A model generated the notes under the pieces. That model was not told where the DNA came from. It saw only the letters and a list, made by a program, of their open reading frames with translations, and did no database searches. DNA of 64,000 nt from the NCBI RefSeq assembly GCF_006783905.1, contig NZ_VFPE01000006.1, positions 186,001 to 250,000 of the forward strand, written 5' to 3'. The position numbers and the translations under genes were made by a program. The DNA comes from Microbacterium kyungheense. GTDB taxonomy: Bacteria; Actinomycetota; Actinomycetes; Actinomycetales; Microbacteriaceae. Positions 33,662 through 41,968 of the stretch are shown here, in pieces (the first letter of the stretch is position 1; each line of letters opens with the position of its first letter).

Positions 33662-34690
33662 GTGGAGAACACAATCCGGCAGCTGCCGAGGATCGTGCGA
33701 GTGGCCCTCATCGGGACCGGCGCCGCGTTCGCCTGGATCGTCGTCTCGCTCGTCCTGGGCCTCGGGCTCGGCAACGCGCACGCAGACGACGGTGATCACG
33801 ACGGACTGCTCGGGGGTGTCCTCGGCGCCGTGACCTCCGCAGTCGACTCGACCGCGTCGACGCTCACGAGCACCGTCACCGGCACGGTCTCGACCACCAC
33901 CACCGCCGTCACCGGCGTCGTGAACTCGGTGGTCGCGGTCGCTCCGGCGCCGGTGCAGCAGCCGGTGAGCCAGGTGGTGCAGTCGGTCGGCTCCGTCGTC
34001 ACGAACACCGTCACGGCCGTCACCGCCCCCGTCACCCAGGTGGTGTCGGGCGGCGTCGTCAGCGGGATCACGCAGCCCGTCGTGGACGCCGTGACGCAGG
34101 TTCCGGTCGTCGGCGGCATCGTGTCGGGGATCGGCCTCGACGATGCCGTGACGGATCTCGGCGGGACGCTCGACGACACGCTCGGCGGCGTCGTGGGCGG
34201 TGTGGTCGACGCGGTCGACGAGACCGGCACGACGATCGGCCAGCCCTCGGCCGGCATCGGCCTTCCGGCGCTTCCCGGGCTCCCCGGTCTTCCCGGCTCC
34301 TCCGACTCCTCCGATCAGCCCGCCACGGATGCCGCTGTCGTCGGCACCGCGGTCGCCGGACTGACGGATGCCGCCGGCTCGACGTCCTCGTCGGCGGCGG
34401 TCGCCCGTGGCACCTGGGACGCAGCCGCTCCGGCAGGCGCCGGTGCCACCGCGACCATCGGTTCTTCCTCCCACGCTGCGCCCGGCGCAGGCGGAGCCAC
34501 GAGCAGCGGGAGCGGACTCTGCCTCCCGGCCTCTTCTTCTGCGGGATCCGGCGGTGCGGGTCCCGGCGCCTGGGCGTTCGTCGCCCTCGATCCCCTCGAT
34601 GCAGACCGTGCCTGGGTGCGTCGAGCAGGGCCCGAGGACGAACTCGCGCCGCCGGCGCCCCTCGCTTCCACCGACGTCTCCCCCGACTGA
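33662..34690 (+). CDS. secreted low-complexity hypothetical protein
   Basis: A protein of about 342 residues with a signal peptide or anchor ('VALIGTGAAFAWIVVSLVLGLGLGNAHA'), then a Val/Thr/Ser-rich region with repeated 'VTSAVDSTASTLTSTVTGTV'-like units. A Gly/Ala/Ser-rich C-terminal half follows. There is no sorting signal or catalytic motif. GTG at 33662 follows GGGAGGTGA; another in-frame GTG is at 33656. The composition resembles the surface protein encoded just downstream, and the two are probably related envelope proteins. It is divergent from dnaB. Confidence 0.65.
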   Translation: MENTIRQLPRIVRVALIGTGAAFAWIVVSLVLGLGLGNAHADDGDHDGLLGGVLGAVTSAVDSTASTLTSTVTGTVSTTTTAVTGVVNSVVAVAPAPVQQPVSQVVQSVGSVVTNTVTAVTAPVTQVVSGGVVSGITQPVVDAVTQVPVVGGIVSGIGLDDAVTDLGGTLDDTLGGVVGGVVDAVDETGTTIGQPSAGIGLPALPGLPGLPGSSDSSDQPATDAAVVGTAVAGLTDAAGSTSSSAAVARGTWDAAAPAGAGATATIGSSSHAAPGAGGATSSGSGLCLPASSSAGSGGAGPGAWAFVALDPLDADRAWVRRAGPEDELAPPAPLASTDVSPD

Positions 34691-34824
34691 TCGGCTCGCG
34701 GCCGTCGCCTGTGCTCACCTGAGCCGGCCATGACGGCAGAGCTTCGGCGCGCCCTCACGCGCCATGCAGCGCTGACGCCTCCTCGCGCGCGCTGCGAACC
34801 GATCAACACACAAAGGGGAACACC

Positions 34825-36402
34825 ATGCGTACTTTCTACAAGCGCGCCCTCTTGGGCACGCTCATCGCGGGCGGCATCACGCTGCTCGGCGCCACGGTCG
34901 CCAATGCGGCCGAGACGCCCTCCGATCCGAACCTGCTGACCTCGATCGTCGCCGACAACGGTCCGGTCGACGCTCTCGTGGGCGACGGAATCGTCGACCC
35001 GCTGCTGGGCGACGACGGCGCCGTCGCGCCGGTCACCGACGCCGTGGCCGCAGTGGTCGACGGCGTGACGGGCACCACGGCCGGCACCGTCGTCTCCGAA
35101 GCGCTGACGGGCGACGACAGCGCGCTCGACGACGTCGTCGGCGACGGCGCGCTCGTCGAAGGCGGCACCGTCGGCAACCTCGCCGAGAACGGCGACGCGG
35201 TGCTCGACGACGTCGCCGCAGGCGACCTGCAGGGCGCGGTCACGAACCTCGGCACGACGGTCGAAGACCTCGGCTCCGACGTCGGGCAGACCGTGACCGC
35301 CGCCGCGCAGAACACCGACGACCAGGTGATCGACGGGATCGTGGCGGATGCGCTCACCGATGTGGGCGGCATCCTGAACGGCGACGACCCGGCCGCGGGC
35401 CTGCAGAACCTGGTGCAGGACCTCGGCGACAACACCGCTGACGCCACCGACACGTCCGGCCTCGCGCAGGACGCGCTGCAGCAGACGCTGGAGGGCGGTC
35501 CGACGGCCACGCCGAACACCCCGGCGGACGACGCGGACGGCCTGCTCACGGGCCTGACCGAGGACGACGGACTGGTCGACGGCCTCGTCGGCGACAGCAT
35601 CCTCGACCCGATCCTGGGCGAGGACGGCGCACTCGAGCCCGTCACCGATGCGGTGGGCGATCTGCTCGACGGGATCACCGACACGACAGCGGGCAGCGAC
35701 CTGCTCGACGGCCTGCTCGGTGAGGACTCCGGTCTGAACGACGTGGTCGGCGACGGCATCCTGGTCGAGGGCGGCCTCGTCGGCAACGCGGTCGACAACC
35801 TCGACAACACCGTCGGCGACCTGCTGGACGGCGATGTCGACGGTGTCGTCGAGGACCTCGGAACGACGGTCTCCGACCTCGGTTCGGACCTCGGCACCAC
35901 GGTGACCAACGCCACGGACAACACCGCCGACCAGGTCCTCGACGGCCTCGTCAACGACGCGGTCGGTGACGCCGGCAACATCGTCGACGAGCTGCTCGGC
36001 GGCGGAGACATCCTCGGCGCTGTCTCGGACACCGTCCAGAACGCGGGCGACAACCTGACCGACGCCGTGGACAACACCGGTCTCGTCGATGACCTGCTCA
36101 CCGACCTGCTCGGCGACACGGACGCGGCCGGCCCGACGGACCCGACCGATCCCACGGACCCGACCGACCCGACCGACCCGACCGACCCGACGGATCCCAC
36201 GGACCCGACCGACCCCAGTGACGGCGGCTCGAACGACGGCTCGAACGGCGGCATCGGCATGACCGGCGCGGTGGCGGATGCCGGCAGCGCCTCCACGCTC
36301 GCTGCGACAGGAGGGGCGGGCGCATTCCCGTTCCTGCTGCTGGGGCTGATGCTCCTGGTGGCGGGCGCGTTCGCGCGCGCGTCGCGGCGCCGCTCCGCGT
36401 GA
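34825..36402 (+). CDS. surface protein with internal duplication, TDP repeats and LAATG sorting signal
   Basis: This 525-residue acidic protein has a signal peptide (1-29, ending ANAAE) and two homologous arrays at about 41-222 and 244-430 ('LVGDGIVDPLLGDDGAVAPVTDAV' matches 'LVGDSILDPILGEDGALEPVTDAV'). Nine Thr-Asp-Pro units follow at 438-464, and the C-terminus is LAATG (492-496), a hydrophobic helix and Arg-Arg-Arg. LAxTG is the substrate pattern of class E sortases, so the protein is probably linked to the cell wall with the TDP tract as a spacer. The ATG follows AAGGGGA. The function is unknown. Confidence 0.8.
   Translation: MRTFYKRALLGTLIAGGITLLGATVANAAETPSDPNLLTSIVADNGPVDALVGDGIVDPLLGDDGAVAPVTDAVAAVVDGVTGTTAGTVVSEALTGDDSALDDVVGDGALVEGGTVGNLAENGDAVLDDVAAGDLQGAVTNLGTTVEDLGSDVGQTVTAAAQNTDDQVIDGIVADALTDVGGILNGDDPAAGLQNLVQDLGDNTADATDTSGLAQDALQQTLEGGPTATPNTPADDADGLLTGLTEDDGLVDGLVGDSILDPILGEDGALEPVTDAVGDLLDGITDTTAGSDLLDGLLGEDSGLNDVVGDGILVEGGLVGNAVDNLDNTVGDLLDGDVDGVVEDLGTTVSDLGSDLGTTVTNATDNTADQVLDGLVNDAVGDAGNIVDELLGGGDILGAVSDTVQNAGDNLTDAVDNTGLVDDLLTDLLGDTDAAGPTDPTDPTDPTDPTDPTDPTDPTDPTDPSDGGSNDGSNGGIGMTGAVADAGSASTLAATGGAGAFPFLLLGLMLLVAGAFARASRRRSA
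36136..36216 (+). repeat. nine 9-bp units encoding (Thr-Asp-Pro)9
   Basis: The tract is 81 bases of ACN-GAY-CCN codons within the surface-protein gene, with synonymous variation between units. It is likely to vary in copy number between strains. Confidence 0.85.
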
Positions 36403-36458
36403 GTCGACGGGGCAAGTCGACGTTCCCCAGACGCCCTCGCCCCGACTCCGCGTGAGCA

Positions 36459-36491
36459 GGCGGGAGGACCGCCCCCACCGGTCCTCCCGCC
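36459..36491 (+). terminator. hairpin terminator after the surface-protein gene
   Basis: The arms GGCGGGAGGACC (36459-36470) and its complement (36480-36491) form a perfect 12-bp stem with a nine-base loop, 57 bases after the stop. Confidence 0.75.
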
Positions 36492-36612
36492 CCCGAACGG
36501 CTCTCGATCCCGCCGACGTTCTTGCCTGGACCGGCGGGGTCGAGGGCTCCGGACTCATCTCGGCCGCGGTGCCCGTCACTGCCTGGACCGGATGCCACGA
36601 TCCGAGATGAAC

Positions 36613-36652
36613 AAGTGGATGCCGCGACCCGGGGGGCTCGCGGCATCCACTT
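36613..36652. terminator. second, stronger hairpin upstream of the acetyltransferase
   Basis: A perfect 15-bp stem (36613-36627 with 36638-36652) with a ten-base loop is followed by CTCTCTG. The stem contains GGATGCCGCG. The stretch 36403-36718 holds this and the preceding hairpin and no gene. Confidence 0.65.
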
Positions 36653-36718
36653 CTCTCTGCGCGCAGCAGGCATCGCCCTCGCGTTGCACGACGGGCGCAC
36701 CCTCGCCAGAGTGGGGTG

Positions 36719-37993
36719 ATGCCCTTCCCCGAGCCCTACCACCTGATCCCGGTCCCCGCCGAACGCCTGGACGACGTCCTGCAGCTCGACGTGTGGGCGT
36801 TCCCGACGAGCGACACCGTCGAGGCGCTGCGCGATCTGCCGAGCCCCCTCAGCTGGGACCGCACGTACGGGGTCGTCCGGACCGAAGCAGACAGCCTGCT
36901 CGCCGGCTTCCACGGCGCGTACCCGCTGCGCGCCTATCCCGTTCCCGGAGCCGAGGTGGCGTGCGGGTGGCTGACCTGGGTCGGCGTGCATCCGGCGCAC
37001 CGGCGGCGCGGCATCCTCCGCGGCATGATCGAGCACCACTTCGCCGACTGCCTCGCCCATGGCGAGGCGATCTCGGGCCTCATGGCCGCAGAGACCCCGA
37101 TCTACGGCCGCTTCGGCTACGGCATGGCCTCGACGCAGGTGAGCCTCATGATCCCGCGCGGCGCGGCCCTGCGTCCCGTGGCGGGTGCGGCGGAGCTCGA
37201 CGTGACGCTGGATGAGTGGGATGCCGCGGCCCACGGCGCGATCGTGGCCGGCATCCATCGCGACTACGCGCGCCTGCCCGCAGGCCTCGGCCGCCCGGGC
37301 TGGGCGACCCGCGAGACTCCCGCGCAGCGCACGTCGCGCGAGACCGACGCCCCGATGCACCGCGGCGGCAAGGAAGCGCTGCGCGTGCTGCTGGTGCGCG
37401 ACGGCGACGGCACGCCGGTGGCGTACGCCACGTTCCGCCGATCCAGCTCGTGGGCGCGCGCCGGCGCCGAGGGCACCGTGCACGTGCGCGAAGCGGTCGC
37501 GCTCACGGCTGCGGCCGCGCACCGGATGTGGTCGGTGCTGCTGGATCTCGACCTCACCACGCAGGTGCAGATCGGCACCCTGCCGGTCGACGACCCGATC
37601 GTGTCGCTGCTCGTCGACATCCGCCCCGCGGTGCCCGACTACCAGGACAACAGCTGGATCCGCATCGTCGATCTGCCCGCGGCACTGGCGCAGCGCGCGT
37701 ACGCGGGCGACGTCGACGTCGTGCTCGAGGTGACGGATGCGATGCTGCCCGCCAACGCGGGACGCTGGCGGGTCCGCGCCGAGGCATGGGGCCATGCGGA
37801 GGTGTCGGCATCCGACTCGGAGCCCGACCTCGTGCTCGACATCCGCGAACTCGGCGCCGCGCATCTCGGCTCGGTGTCACTGGCCTCGCTCGCGCAGGCG
37901 GGGCAGATCGAGGTCCGCTCGCCCGAGGCGCTGCGGTCGGCGTCGGCCGCCTGGTCCTGGCCGGTGGCCGCCGGCGCCAACTGGATCTTCTGA
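36719..37993 (+). CDS. GNAT family N-acetyltransferase, Eis-like
   Basis: A 424-residue protein with the three-part Eis architecture: an N-terminal GNAT domain with the acetyl-CoA motif 'VGVHPAHRRRGILRGMIEHH' (about residues 95-114), a second GNAT-like region, and a C-terminal sterol-carrier-like domain ending in a conserved hydrophobic C-terminus ('AAGANWIF'). Eis enzymes acetylate aminoglycosides and other amines in Mycobacterium. The C-terminal carboxylate is catalytic in Eis and ends in Phe there too. ATG at 36719 is preferred to the adjoining GTG at 36716. Confidence 0.88.
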   Translation: MPFPEPYHLIPVPAERLDDVLQLDVWAFPTSDTVEALRDLPSPLSWDRTYGVVRTEADSLLAGFHGAYPLRAYPVPGAEVACGWLTWVGVHPAHRRRGILRGMIEHHFADCLAHGEAISGLMAAETPIYGRFGYGMASTQVSLMIPRGAALRPVAGAAELDVTLDEWDAAAHGAIVAGIHRDYARLPAGLGRPGWATRETPAQRTSRETDAPMHRGGKEALRVLLVRDGDGTPVAYATFRRSSSWARAGAEGTVHVREAVALTAAAAHRMWSVLLDLDLTTQVQIGTLPVDDPIVSLLVDIRPAVPDYQDNSWIRIVDLPAALAQRAYAGDVDVVLEVTDAMLPANAGRWRVRAEAWGHAEVSASDSEPDLVLDIRELGAAHLGSVSLASLAQAGQIEVRSPEALRSASAAWSWPVAAGANWIF

Positions 37994-38019
37994 CCGGCCG
38001 GCCCTGGGCGGAGACGACG

Positions 38020-38049
38020 GATGCCGCAGACCCGAAGGTCTGCGGCATC
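38020..38049. terminator. bidirectional terminator between the Eis-like gene and rplI
   Basis: A perfect 13-bp stem (38020-38032 with 38037-38049) and a CGAA tetraloop lie between two convergent genes. The stem begins GATGCCGCAG. Confidence 0.78.
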
Positions 38050-38087
38050 GGTCGTTCGACAGGCTCACCAGCCGGTGAGAGTCGGAA

Positions 38088-38540
38088 TCACTTGGCGGCG
38101 ACCACCTGCAGCGTAATCACGGCGGTGAGGTCGTCGCGGAGGCGAACGGTCGCCTCGTGCTCGCCCACCGACTTGATCGGGGAGGTGATGTGGATCTTGC
38201 GCTTGTCGAGCTCGCCGAGACCGGCGGCCTTGACGGCGTCGGCCACGTCGACGGTCTTGACCGCACCGAACAGGCGACCCTCGGCGCCGGCCTTGACGGC
38301 CAGGCGGACCTTGTTGGTCTCGAGGTTGTTCTTCAGCGCCACAGCCTCTTCGTGGTCGTGGATCGCGCGCGCGTCGCGGGCGGCGCGGATGGACGCCACC
38401 TGCTTCTCGCCACCGCGGGTCCACGCGACCGCGAAGCCCTGGGGGATGAGGTAGTTGCGGGCGTACCCGTTCTTGACCTCGACCACGTCACCGGCGCTAC
38501 CGAGCCCGGCGACCTCGTTCGTGAGAATGAGCTTTGCCAT
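38088..38540 (-). CDS. rplI: 50S ribosomal protein L9
   Basis: A 150-residue L9. It opens with the typical 'MAKLILTNEVAGLGSAGDVVEVKNGYARNYLIPQG' (N-domain and RNA contact), then a long central helix, then the C-domain ending 'VITLQVVAAK'. It binds 23S rRNA domain V. It is the last gene of the rpsF-ssb-rpsR-rplI operon, 11 bases after rpsR. Normally dnaB follows closely; here about 5 kb of surface-protein and acetyltransferase genes lie between. Confidence 0.98.
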   Translation of the reverse strand: MAKLILTNEVAGLGSAGDVVEVKNGYARNYLIPQGFAVAWTRGGEKQVASIRAARDARAIHDHEEAVALKNNLETNKVRLAVKAGAEGRLFGAVKTVDVADAVKAAGLGELDKRKIHITSPIKSVGEHEATVRLRDDLTAVITLQVVAAK

Positions 38541-38551
38541 GTGGGTACTCC

Positions 38552-38806
38552 TTAGCGGCCAGCGCCGGCGTAAGGCAGGAGCGCCATTTCGCGCGCGTTC
38601 TTGATCGCCTTGGCGATCAGACGCTGCTCCTGCACCGAGACACCGGTGATACGACGGGCACGGATCTTGCCGCGCTCCGAGATGAACTTGCGAAGGGTGG
38701 CGACGTCCTTGTAGTCGATGACGCCGACACGGATCGCCTTCGCGGGGGCCGCGTTCTTCGCGCCCTTCCGCGGCTTCCGACGGTCGCCGGTTGCCTTTCC
38801 AGCCAT
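38552..38806 (-). CDS. rpsR: 30S ribosomal protein S18
   Basis: An 84-residue S18 with the core 'IDYKDVATLRKFISERGKIRARRITGVSVQEQRLIAKAIKNAREMALLPY'. It has a basic N-terminal extension typical of actinobacteria. No zinc-binding Cys residues are present (a C-minus form). It pairs with S6 on the 30S platform. It is co-transcribed with ssb, 64 bases downstream of it. Confidence 0.98.
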   Translation of the reverse strand: MAGKATGDRRKPRKGAKNAAPAKAIRVGVIDYKDVATLRKFISERGKIRARRITGVSVQEQRLIAKAIKNAREMALLPYAGAGR

Positions 38807-38870
38807 GGTGTTTCCTTAGTTTCTTCGATCGGATGCCTCGTCACGGGGCACCCGGAATCTGTATCTGAGA

Positions 38871-39398
38871 TCAGAACGGGGTGTCGTCGCCGTAGGCGCC
38901 AGGAGCAGCCCACGCGTCGCCACCGCCGCCGCCGTTCGAGGAGCCGGGCGTCGACCACGGCTCGTCGGCGACCTGTGCCGGACGCGACTGTCCGCCGCCA
39001 CCGCCGAAGTTGCCGCCGCCACCGCCGGAGCCGCCCGCGGCGCGGGTGACCGAAGCGGTCGCGTAGCGCAGCGACGGGCCGATCTCGTCGACCTCGAGCT
39101 CGATGGCGGTGCGGTTGTTGCCTTCGCGGTCCTGGTAGCTGCGCTGCTTGAGGCGCCCGGTCGCGATGACCCGCATGCCCTTGGTCAGCGAGCCGGCCAC
39201 GTGCTCGGCGAACTCGCGCCACACGCTCGCGCGGAGGAACAGCGCTTCGCCGTCCTTCCACTCGTTGCTCTGACGGTCGAAGTTGCGGGGCGTCGACGCG
39301 ATCGTGAAGTTCGCGACGGGGAGGCCGTTCTGCGTGTACCGCAGCTCGGGATCAGCCGTGAGGTTTCCCACGACGGTGATGATCGTCTCGCCGGCCAT
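38871..39398 (-). CDS. ssb: single-stranded DNA-binding protein
   Basis: A 175-residue SSB with an N-terminal OB fold ('ETIITVVGNLTADPELRYTQNGLPVANFTIAS', residues 3-34), a Gly-rich linker ('GGSGGGGGNFGGGGGQ') and the acidic protein-interaction tip DDTPF at the C-terminus. It protects single-stranded DNA and recruits repair and replication partners. It begins five bases after the rpsF stop. Confidence 0.98.
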   Translation of the reverse strand: MAGETIITVVGNLTADPELRYTQNGLPVANFTIASTPRNFDRQSNEWKDGEALFLRASVWREFAEHVAGSLTKGMRVIATGRLKQRSYQDREGNNRTAIELEVDEIGPSLRYATASVTRAAGGSGGGGGNFGGGGGQSRPAQVADEPWSTPGSSNGGGGGDAWAAPGAYGDDTPF

Positions 39399-39403
39399 CT
39401 GCC

Positions 39404-39772
39404 TTACGCCTTCGCAGCCTTGGCGGTCTTGCGAGCGGCACGCTCGTCGGCACGCTGCTTCTCGGAGGCGATCATCGCGATCGCCTCTTCGGCGCGGAGC
39501 ACCTTGGTGCGCATGATGCGCTCGTCGAGGTTCAGCTGACGGTCCAGCTCCTGCGTGGTCGCAGCGGTGGCCGTGAAGTTGACGACGGCGTAGATGCCCT
39601 CGGTCTTCTTCTGGATCTCGTATGCAAGACGGCGCTTGCCCCAGATGTCGATGTTCTCGATGGTGCCGCCGTCGGTCGTGATGACCTTCAGGAACTTGTC
39701 GAGGTTGGCGCCGACCTGGCGCTCGTCGATCTCAGGGTTCAGGATGACCATGAGTTCGTACTGGTGCGTCAC
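39404..39772 (-). CDS. rpsF: 30S ribosomal protein S6
   Basis: A 122-residue S6. The first strand 'HQYELMVILNPEIDERQVGANLDKFL' and 'WGKRRLAYEIQKKTEGIYAVVNF' are diagnostic. The start is a GTG at 39772 with an AGGAGG Shine-Dalgarno sequence at 39785-39780 that lies in a possible leader stem. It is the first gene of the operon. Expression is probably autoregulated by the S6-S18 complex, as in many bacteria. Confidence 0.97.
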   Translation of the reverse strand: MTHQYELMVILNPEIDERQVGANLDKFLKVITTDGGTIENIDIWGKRRLAYEIQKKTEGIYAVVNFTATAATTQELDRQLNLDERIMRTKVLRAEEAIAMIASEKQRADERAARKTAKAAKA

Positions 39773-39829
39773 TAACCCACCTCCTTCGGACTAGAACGGC
39801 TGTCGGGCACTTCCCGGCAGCAGGAGGGT
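39773..39829 (-). promoter_or_regulatory. candidate S6:S18 autoregulatory leader of rpsF
   Basis: On the minus strand ACCCTCCT (39829-39822) can pair with the Shine-Dalgarno region AGGAGGTGGGT (39785-39775). Between them is a hairpin GCTGCCGGG...CCCGACAGC (39821-39799), followed by a CCG-containing segment. This sequestering arrangement, with CCG elements, fits the known S6:S18-binding leaders. A covariance search would decide. Confidence 0.4.
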
Positions 39830-39932
39830 GTGTAGCACGTCATCCGGACGGCGCGCAGGCGCGCGCTCACACGGACAACCCTCCTATGGTACCGGATGCC
39901 GCCGCAGCCGCCGAATCGTGGACGGACGCCCG

Positions 39933-41234
39933 TCACCGCGACGCGTCGAGACCCTCGCCCACGACGGATCGCAGCACGCCGTCGAGCCCGTCGAGGGCCG
40001 AGAACGCAGCGAACTCGACCGCAAGCTCGCGGGCCCGCGCCCGGAACGCCGGCTCCGTCCGGACGCGTTCGACGGCACGCGCGACGATCGCGGGCGTCGG
40101 CCGGTTGGTCTTCAGATTGACCCCGGCTCGTGACCACCCGACGCGGGCGCAGACCTCGACCTTGTCTTCGGTCTGCCCGGCGACCACCAGCGGGACGCCA
40201 TGACCGAGCGCCTGCTGCACTCCGCCGTAACCGCCGTTGGTCACCATGATGTCCACGAGCGGCAGCAGCTCGTCGTATGGCAGGTACTCGCCGACCCGCA
40301 CGTTCGCCGGCAGGTCCGCGGGCAGTGCGCTGCGAGGACGGCCGCCCGTCGAGACGACGACGAGGGCATCGGATGCCGCAAGCCCCGCGATCGTCGGCAG
40401 CACGAGCTGCCCGAGATCGGTGTTGGCGATCGTGCCCTGCGTCACATGGACGACGACTCTCGACCCGTCGAGGTCCGCCCACCAGTCCGGCAGAACGACG
40501 TCCGCGGCGGGCGACGGAAGAGGCCCGGCGAAGTGCACGTTCGCCGGCAGATCCGATCGCGGGTACTCGAACCCCGGCACGGTGAACTGCACCACCGCGT
40601 CGGCGCCGGTGGTCCAGTCCAGGACGAACCGGCCGAGCGGCATGCCGAGGGCGCGTCGGCACAGGTCGTCGGCTTCCCGCTGCACCGGCGCGAAGATGCC
40701 GCGCTCGGCGACCGCGGTCAGCACGGCGTTGCGCACGCGGCCGAAGAATCCCGGAGCGGGCGTCACCCCCAGACCGAACGGGGCGGTGTCACGGCTCTTG
40801 GCGCCCAGCGGAAAGATCCCGAGCGCGACGACCGGCGGGCGCTCTTCCCGCGGCAGGCGCGACAGCAGCGCGGCGCCGATGAAGAGCGGCTCGGTGAGCA
40901 CCGCGTCGACGTGACGTGCGGCGAGCTCTCGCCGGACGGCGGCGAGCTGCGCCGCCCCCGGTCGGACGAACAGGTTCGTGATGTCGAATCGGATCGCGGC
41001 CGGGCCGGTCAGGCCGCGGCGCTCGGGGAAGGCCGCGTCCGCATCATCGAGATCGATGTCGGCCTCCGCGGGCAGCGGCAGGAACTCGGCGCCGGCCGCA
41101 CGCACACGGTCGGCATAGCGCGCACCGGTCAGGAAGCGCACGTCGTCCCCGCCGGCGACGAGGTGACGGGCGATCTGCAGCAGAGGCATGACGTGGCCGT
41201 GCGCCGGCGTGCACGTGATGAGGTAGCTGGACAT
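39933..41234 (-). CDS. GT1 family glycosyltransferase (macrolide glycosyltransferase-like)
   Basis: A 433-residue GT-B enzyme. The N-terminal 'YLITCTPAHGHVMPLLQIARHLVAGGDDVRFLTG' binds the acceptor. The C-terminal donor site has 'MVTNGGYGGVQQALGHGVPLVVAGQTEDK', close to the UGT/MGT signature, with Gln and Asp/Glu for the sugar nucleotide. The His in PAHGH (residue 13) is the probable catalytic base. Related enzymes inactivate macrolides or glycosylate flavonoids and antibiotics. It is divergent from a TetR gene with 62 bases between, suggesting induction by its own acceptor. Confidence 0.88.
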   Translation of the reverse strand: MSSYLITCTPAHGHVMPLLQIARHLVAGGDDVRFLTGARYADRVRAAGAEFLPLPAEADIDLDDADAAFPERRGLTGPAAIRFDITNLFVRPGAAQLAAVRRELAARHVDAVLTEPLFIGAALLSRLPREERPPVVALGIFPLGAKSRDTAPFGLGVTPAPGFFGRVRNAVLTAVAERGIFAPVQREADDLCRRALGMPLGRFVLDWTTGADAVVQFTVPGFEYPRSDLPANVHFAGPLPSPAADVVLPDWWADLDGSRVVVHVTQGTIANTDLGQLVLPTIAGLAASDALVVVSTGGRPRSALPADLPANVRVGEYLPYDELLPLVDIMVTNGGYGGVQQALGHGVPLVVAGQTEDKVEVCARVGWSRAGVNLKTNRPTPAIVARAVERVRTEPAFRARARELAVEFAAFSALDGLDGVLRSVVGEGLDASR

Positions 41235-41246
41235 GGAGGGACTTCC

Positions 41247-41278
41247 TTCGGATCGGATGTACTGTGGGAGTATTCATC
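41247..41278 (+). promoter_or_regulatory. promoter and operator candidate between the glycosyltransferase and tetR
   Basis: TTCGGA (41247-41252) and TATTCA (41271-41276), spaced by 18 bases, form a weak promoter for the TetR gene. An imperfect inverted repeat GATGTAC...GTATTCATC (41256-41278) overlaps the -10, where TetR binding would repress both genes. Confidence 0.35.
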
Positions 41279-41296
41279 ACCCTGAGAGGTAAGTCA

Positions 41297-41959
41297 ATGG
41301 CTGCTGATACATCGAACGCCGAGACCTCTGCGGACAGCACGCGGACCTACCGCTCTGAATTGCGCGCGCAGCAGGCCAAGCAGACCCGACGACGCATCGT
41401 GGAGGCATCCGCTCGCCTGTTCGCGACCGCCGGCTACCAGGCGACGACGCTCGCTGCGATCGCGCGCGAGGCCGGAGTGTCGACCGAGACGGTGAAGGCC
41501 GCCGGGTCCAAAGCCGAGCTGCTGCTCGCGGCGTTCGAAGTCGTCTTCTCCGGCACCGAGGCGGCCGATTCGCTCACCGAGACCGAGGTCGGCGAGGGCG
41601 TGATGGCTCTCCCCGACGATGCGTTCCTGGACGCCGTCATCGGCCAGATCGCGATCGCCAACGCCCGCGGGTACGCCCTGTGGACGGTCGTGCTCGGGGC
41701 GGCCGCATCCGATCCCATCGTGGACGACGCGCTGCAGCAGATCCTCGCCAGGCGCGCCGCCGACTACCGACGACTCGTGGACGAGCTCATCCGCCGCGGT
41801 CGCGCCGCCGACATCACCGACCCGCACGTGACGGCCGCGGCCCTGTCGTTCCTGCTCTCACCGGAGGGGTATCAGCAGCTGGTGGCCCAGTCGGGGTGGA
41901 CACCCGAGCGATACACGGCCTGGACGCGCGAAGCCGTCCTCGCCGAGCTGACGCACTGA
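41297..41959 (+). CDS. TetR/AcrR family transcriptional regulator
   Basis: A 220-residue regulator with the TetR helix-turn-helix 'RRRIVEASARLFATAGYQATTLAAIAREAGVSTETVK' (about residues 32-68) and an all-helical ligand-binding C-domain. ATG at 41297 was chosen because GAGAGG precedes it and the basic pre-helix arm follows; the earlier GTG at 41264 would overlap the promoter. It is divergent from the glycosyltransferase gene, which is the likely target. The ligand is unknown. Confidence 0.9.
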   Translation: MAADTSNAETSADSTRTYRSELRAQQAKQTRRRIVEASARLFATAGYQATTLAAIAREAGVSTETVKAAGSKAELLLAAFEVVFSGTEAADSLTETEVGEGVMALPDDAFLDAVIGQIAIANARGYALWTVVLGAAASDPIVDDALQQILARRAADYRRLVDELIRRGRAADITDPHVTAAALSFLLSPEGYQQLVAQSGWTPERYTAWTREAVLAELTH

Positions 41960-41968
41960 CCAGAGCGG

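Noticed and set aside
36136..36216. Short regular repeats as a possible CRISPR array
   Set aside because: The units are 9 bp with no spacers and encode (Thr-Asp-Pro)9 in frame within a surface-protein gene.
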